In this document: piece by piece, positions 60,911 through 64,000 of the stretch
Numbering within the stretch: position 1 is the stretch's first letter
How the letters are laid out: each line of letters begins with the position of its first letter
NCBI RefSeq assembly: GCF_008642355.1
Contig: NZ_CP029193.1
Coordinates: 4,488,001-4,552,000, forward strand
DNA length: 64,000 nt
Source: Streptomyces venezuelae
GTDB lineage: Bacteria; Actinomycetota; Actinomycetes; Streptomycetales; Streptomycetaceae
Reading direction: 5' to 3'
The notes under the pieces: model-generated
Database searches by the model: none
Told to the model about the DNA's origin: nothing
The model's input: the letters and a program-made list of their open reading frames with translations, nothing else
Translations under genes and position numbers: made by a program

Positions 60911-61921
60911 TCATTCGGCGAGCAGTGGGTCCAGAGCGACACCCACGGGCTGCAGCAGCCACCCGAAGTCGCCGAGTCCGCCGGGCGCGGTCAGCTCGGC
61001 GGCCTCTCCCGCGCGCGTGAGGGCGCGGACGTACGCCGTCGGGTCGCTGGAGGCGAGCGCCAGCGGCGGGCGCCCGCCGCGCACCCCGAGGGCGCCGAGC
61101 GCGGCCCGCTGGGTGAGCAGCGCGGCGCCGTCCCCCGCGCAGGCGTCGAGCGCCACATGGGCCGTGATGTCGCAGCTGCCGTCGGGCAAGGGCGCCGTCT
61201 CGCGGCCCTCCCTGAAGCCCGTCAGCGTCCCGAAGGGCGGGCGTGCGTCACGGGTGTGGGCGTAGTCGACGGCGACCGCGAGGCCGCGCTTCACAGCTGC
61301 CGCGGCGGACGCCCACGCCTCGTCCCTGGGGCGACCGATCTCCGCGCGCAGGCCCGGCTCGGGGCCGAGGGGCCACCAGCGCGCCAGCCACTCCGCGTCG
61401 GGCCCGTCCACCGGCCCGCCCGGCGTCTCGGCGCCGTCACCGTCCACGAGCACCCGGCGCGGCACCCCGTCGGCGGCCACCTCGACGACGTCCACGGGGA
61501 CGTTGTCCAGCCACTCATTGGCGAACAGCAGACCCGTGACGCCGACCGGTGGGGTGCTGCGCCACTCGATGCGCGGGTCGAGGTCCGCCGGGCGCTCGGC
61601 GAGCTCCACGGCGTACACACGCACGCGTGCCGCCACCTCCGGGGGAAGCGCGGCGAGGACGGCCGTGGTGAGTTCGCCGCGACCCGCCCCCATGTCCACG
61701 AAGGCCACCTCGTCCGGGTGACCGAGTGCCGCGTCCAGGCGGGACAGCAGACGGGCCACGGCGCCCGCGTAGAGGGGCGAGGCGTGCACGGAAGTCCGGA
61801 AGTGACCGGCGGGGCCCTCGGGGCGGCGGTAGAAGCCCTGAGGGCCGTACAGGGCTGCCTCCGTGGCCTCGCGCCAGCCGCGCGCGACGGCGGTGCGCTG
61901 CGCTTCCTTGTCGTTCGTCAC
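60911..61921 (-). CDS. MidA/NDUFAF7-type SAM-dependent methyltransferase
   Basis: A 336-residue class I methyltransferase of the DUF185/MidA family. Motif I is [14 protein letters not shown] (about 75-88), followed by YAVELAERP and the family-typical [17 protein letters not shown] (about 132-148). The N-terminus has the family pattern [21 protein letters not shown] segment (about 25-41). Mitochondrial NDUFAF7 dimethylates an arginine of NDUFS2, the NuoD equivalent; here a nuoD gene is the direct convergent neighbour, so that protein is a likely substrate. GTG 61921 is the start; no clear ribosome site. Confidence 0.88.
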   Translation of the reverse strand: MTNDKEAQRTAVARGWREATEAALYGPQGFYRRPEGPAGHFRTSVHASPLYAGAVARLLSRLDAALGHPDEVAFVDMGAGRGELTTAVLAALPPEVAARVRVYAVELAERPADLDPRIEWRSTPPVGVTGLLFANEWLDNVPVDVVEVAADGVPRRVLVDGDGAETPGGPVDGPDAEWLARWWPLGPEPGLRAEIGRPRDEAWASAAAAVKRGLAVAVDYAHTRDARPPFGTLTGFREGRETAPLPDGSCDITAHVALDACAGDGAALLTQRAALGALGVRGGRPPLALASSDPTAYVRALTRAGEAAELTAPGGLGDFGWLLQPVGVALDPLLAE

Positions 61922-62027
61922 AGACCGCAGGCTAAGCGGGCCTCCACCTTGGGGAGTACATGTACCTGCTACGGATCGGACCTTCGGTTGACCCGGGGGC
62001 GCCGATGGCCTGCCTACGCTGGGTTAC

Positions 62028-63230
62028 GTGCAGCGCCTCTATGACTTCCTCCGCAGACACCCGACATGGGTCGACGGCTTCTGGGCCTTCGTCCTGCTCG
62101 GGATCTCCGGGATCGGCCTGGTCTCCATGGCCGAGGGGGCCGGGCGCGGTCCGCAGGCCCTGTCGGTCCCCGTCGCCATCGGGTTCGCCCTGGTGATGAC
62201 GCTGCGCCGCCGCGCCACCGAGAAGATGCTGGTGCTCGCCGCGGTCCTCGGATTCCTGCAGCTCGTCTTCAACGTGGAGACGATGCCCGCGAACTTCGCC
62301 ATGCTGGTGATCGTCTACACCGCCGCCGCCGACGGACCCCGCTGGGCGTCGCGCTTCGCGCTGATCGGCGGGCTGTGCGCGGCCCCGCTGGCGATGATGC
62401 GCTGGCCCGCGGAGAACACCAGCGCCTTCGGGCTCGTCCTCTTCACGATGTTCCAGATCGTGCCGTTCGCGCTCGCCTGGGTCCTCGGCGACTCCATCCG
62501 CACCCGCCGCGCCTACTTCGCGCAGCTTGAGGAGCGCGCCGACCGCCTGGAGAAGGAGCGCGAGGCGCAGGCGAAGGTCGCGGTGGCGGCCGAGCGGGCC
62601 CGGATCGCCCGCGAGCTGCACGACGTCGTGGCGCACAACGTCTCGGTGATGGTGGTCCAGGCCGACGGCGCCGCGTACGTCATGGACACGGCTCCCGACC
62701 AGGCGAAGAAGGCCCTGGAGACCATCTCGGGCACCGGCCGCCAGGCCCTCGCGGAGATGCGCAGGCTGCTCGGTGTGCTGCGCACCGGGGAGCCCGAGGA
62801 GAGCGGCGAGTACGTCCCGCAGCCCGACGTCGAGCAGCTCGACGAACTCATCGAACAGGTCCGCACGGCGGGCCTGCCCGTCGACTACAAGGTGGAGGGC
62901 ACCCCGCGCCCCCTGCCCAGCGGCGTCGAGCTCACCGCGTACCGCATCGTGCAGGAAGCCCTCACCAACACCCGCAAGCACGGGGGTGAGAACGCCGGGG
63001 CGAGCGTGCGCCTCGTCTACTTCGACGACGGCCTCGGGCTGCTGGTCGAGGACGACGGCAAGGGCGCCCCGCACGAGCTGTACGAGGACGGCGGGGCAGA
63101 CGGCAGCGGGCACGGCCTGATCGGCATGCGCGAGCGGGTCGGCATGGTCGGCGGCACACTCGACGCGGGGCCACGTCCCGGCGGCGGCTTCCGGATCAGT
63201 GCGCTGCTGCCGCTGAAACCCGCACACTGA
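62028..63230 (+). CDS. NarL-type sensor histidine kinase (HisKA_3)
   Basis: A 400-residue membrane kinase. Four to five N-terminal helices (about 16-150) with short loops form the sensor, then a coiled coil (about 165-188), HisKA_3 with phospho-acceptor His198 in IARELHDVVAHNVSVM, and an HATPase domain (YRIVQEALTNTRKH, VEDDGKGA, GHGLIGMRERVGMVGG). The sensor has almost no extracytoplasmic domain, so it may sense the membrane itself. GTG 62028 has no ribosome site, but TACGCT lies 7 nt upstream, consistent with a leaderless start. The regulator gene follows 52 bp later. Confidence 0.92.
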   Translation: MQRLYDFLRRHPTWVDGFWAFVLLGISGIGLVSMAEGAGRGPQALSVPVAIGFALVMTLRRRATEKMLVLAAVLGFLQLVFNVETMPANFAMLVIVYTAAADGPRWASRFALIGGLCAAPLAMMRWPAENTSAFGLVLFTMFQIVPFALAWVLGDSIRTRRAYFAQLEERADRLEKEREAQAKVAVAAERARIARELHDVVAHNVSVMVVQADGAAYVMDTAPDQAKKALETISGTGRQALAEMRRLLGVLRTGEPEESGEYVPQPDVEQLDELIEQVRTAGLPVDYKVEGTPRPLPSGVELTAYRIVQEALTNTRKHGGENAGASVRLVYFDDGLGLLVEDDGKGAPHELYEDGGADGSGHGLIGMRERVGMVGGTLDAGPRPGGGFRISALLPLKPAH

Positions 63231-63282
63231 GCACATCGCCCCACAGGCTTTTCGACCCCACAGCCCTTTGGAAGGACCCTTG

Positions 63283-63954
63283 ATGTCGATCCGTGTGATG
63301 CTCGTCGACGACCAGGTGCTGCTGCGCACCGGGTTCCGGATGGTGCTCGCCGCCCAGCCGGACATGGAGGTCGTCGCGGAGGCGGGCGACGGCGTGGAGG
63401 CTCTGGAGGTGCTGCGCGGGACCGAGGTCGACGTGGTCCTGATGGACGTCCGCATGCCGAAGCTCGACGGCGTGGAGACGACCCGGCGCATCTGCCAGGA
63501 CGCGAACCCGCCGAAGGTCCTGATCCTGACCACGTTCGACCTCGACGAGTACGCCTTCTCGGGGCTGAAGGCCGGGGCGTCCGGCTTCATGCTCAAGGAC
63601 GTGCCCCCGGGGGAGCTGCTCGCCGCGATCCGGTCCGTGCACAGCGGTGACGCGGTGGTCGCGCCGTCCACGACGAGGCGGCTCCTGGACCGTTTCGCGC
63701 CGATGCTGCCGAACGCCGGCGGGCAGCCGCAGCACAAGCACCTGGAGCGCCTCACGGACCGCGAGCGCGAGGTCATGGTGCTGGTCGCGCAGGGCCTGTC
63801 GAACGGCGAGATCGCCGCGCGGCTCGTCCTGTCGGAGGCGACCGTGAAGACGCACGTCGGACGCATCCTGACCAAGCTGGACCTGCGGGACCGGGTGCAG
63901 GTGGTGGTCCTCGCGTACGAGACGGGGCTCGTGCGGGCCGGGGGCGGCTCCTAG
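63283..63954 (+). CDS. NarL/FixJ-family response regulator
   Basis: A 223-residue response regulator: receiver with Asp9-Asp10, phospho-acceptor Asp55 (VVLMDVRMPKLDG) and Lys in GFMLKDVPP, then a LuxR-type helix-turn-helix (about 155-215; LTDREREVMVLVAQGLSNGE, SEATVKTHVGRIL). It works with the kinase just upstream. ATG 63283 has GGAAGG 7 nt upstream. Targets are unknown. The 46 bp from its stop to the window end show no feature I can name beyond a short CCCTGCGGGG inverted repeat. Confidence 0.94.
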   Translation: MSIRVMLVDDQVLLRTGFRMVLAAQPDMEVVAEAGDGVEALEVLRGTEVDVVLMDVRMPKLDGVETTRRICQDANPPKVLILTTFDLDEYAFSGLKAGASGFMLKDVPPGELLAAIRSVHSGDAVVAPSTTRRLLDRFAPMLPNAGGQPQHKHLERLTDREREVMVLVAQGLSNGEIAARLVLSEATVKTHVGRILTKLDLRDRVQVVVLAYETGLVRAGGGS

Positions 63955-64000
63955 GGCGTACGAGCCCTGCGGGGCAGGCCGAGCGCTGGGGCGGGCTAGC

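Noticed and set aside
57793..60942. A 1049-codon minus-strand protein.
   Set aside because: Only the part from 59163 down is a gene; the rest is antisense of nuoD and overlaps the small PH-domain gene.

Overview
The window is very GC-rich, dense in GTG/TTG starts and 1-4 nt stop/start overlaps, and carries actinomycete-specific families (SARP/AfsR-type regulator, TipA, XRE-DUF5753/DUF397/ATP-binding triad, DUF3180, GerMN lipoprotein). Together with the gene order ppa - dacB - DUF2342 protease - tilS - hpt - ftsH - folE facing folP-folB-folK, this points to a Streptomyces chromosome, probably core rather than arm. I see no rRNA, tRNA, CRISPR array, transposase or prophage.

Layout. 1-2.9 kb: 3' end of a methyltransferase, a sulfotransferase, and a cupin-SDR pair. 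3.1-9.5 kb: an OmpR-type response regulator/kinase pair and a large AfsR-like regulator. 9.6-13.6 kb: a family-A DNA polymerase, a nitrilase-family hydrolase and a DUF2786 protein. 13.6-20.3 kb: a minus-strand regulator-kinase-GerMN lipoprotein operon diverging from lipoprotein - adaptor - ABC ATPase - permease (MacAB-like). 20.4-23.6 kb: a FUSC-family membrane protein with a long Pro/Ala linker, and a small lipoprotein. 23.6-26.1 kb: a zinc-independent ribosomal protein cassette (S14, L28 / L33, L31B, COG0523 protein, S18) around a Zur-like box. 26.4-28.4 kb: DUF397, ATP-binding and XRE genes with a shared 29-nt upstream motif. 28.5-34.8 kb: aldehyde dehydrogenase, DinB, PadR with a DrrAB-type transporter, TipA, DedA. 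34.8-44.3 kb: ThrE-like exporter, pyrophosphatase, PBP4-type carboxypeptidase, DUF2342 protease, tilS, hpt, ftsH. 44.4-51.1 kb: the folate genes folE, folP, folB, folK with an NTF2-like gene, DUF3180 and a lysyltransferase-like DUF2156 gene. 51.4-56.3 kb: an esterase and an OpuC-type glycine betaine/osmolyte transporter. 56.4-63.9 kb: a coiled-coil membrane protein, two PH-domain membrane proteins, an orphan NuoD convergent with a MidA/NDUFAF7-type methyltransferase, and a NarL-type kinase/regulator pair.

How parts work together. The ribosomal cassette should replace zinc-binding ribosomal proteins when zinc is scarce. PadR probably represses itself and the DrrAB-type exporter through TAGTCAA/TTGACTA palindromes. 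TipA lies behind a 19-bp-spacer MerR-type promoter and keeps both cysteines used for thiopeptide capture. The NuoD-MidA pairing suggests arginine methylation of this NuoD. All functions are inferred from sequence; no searches were run.
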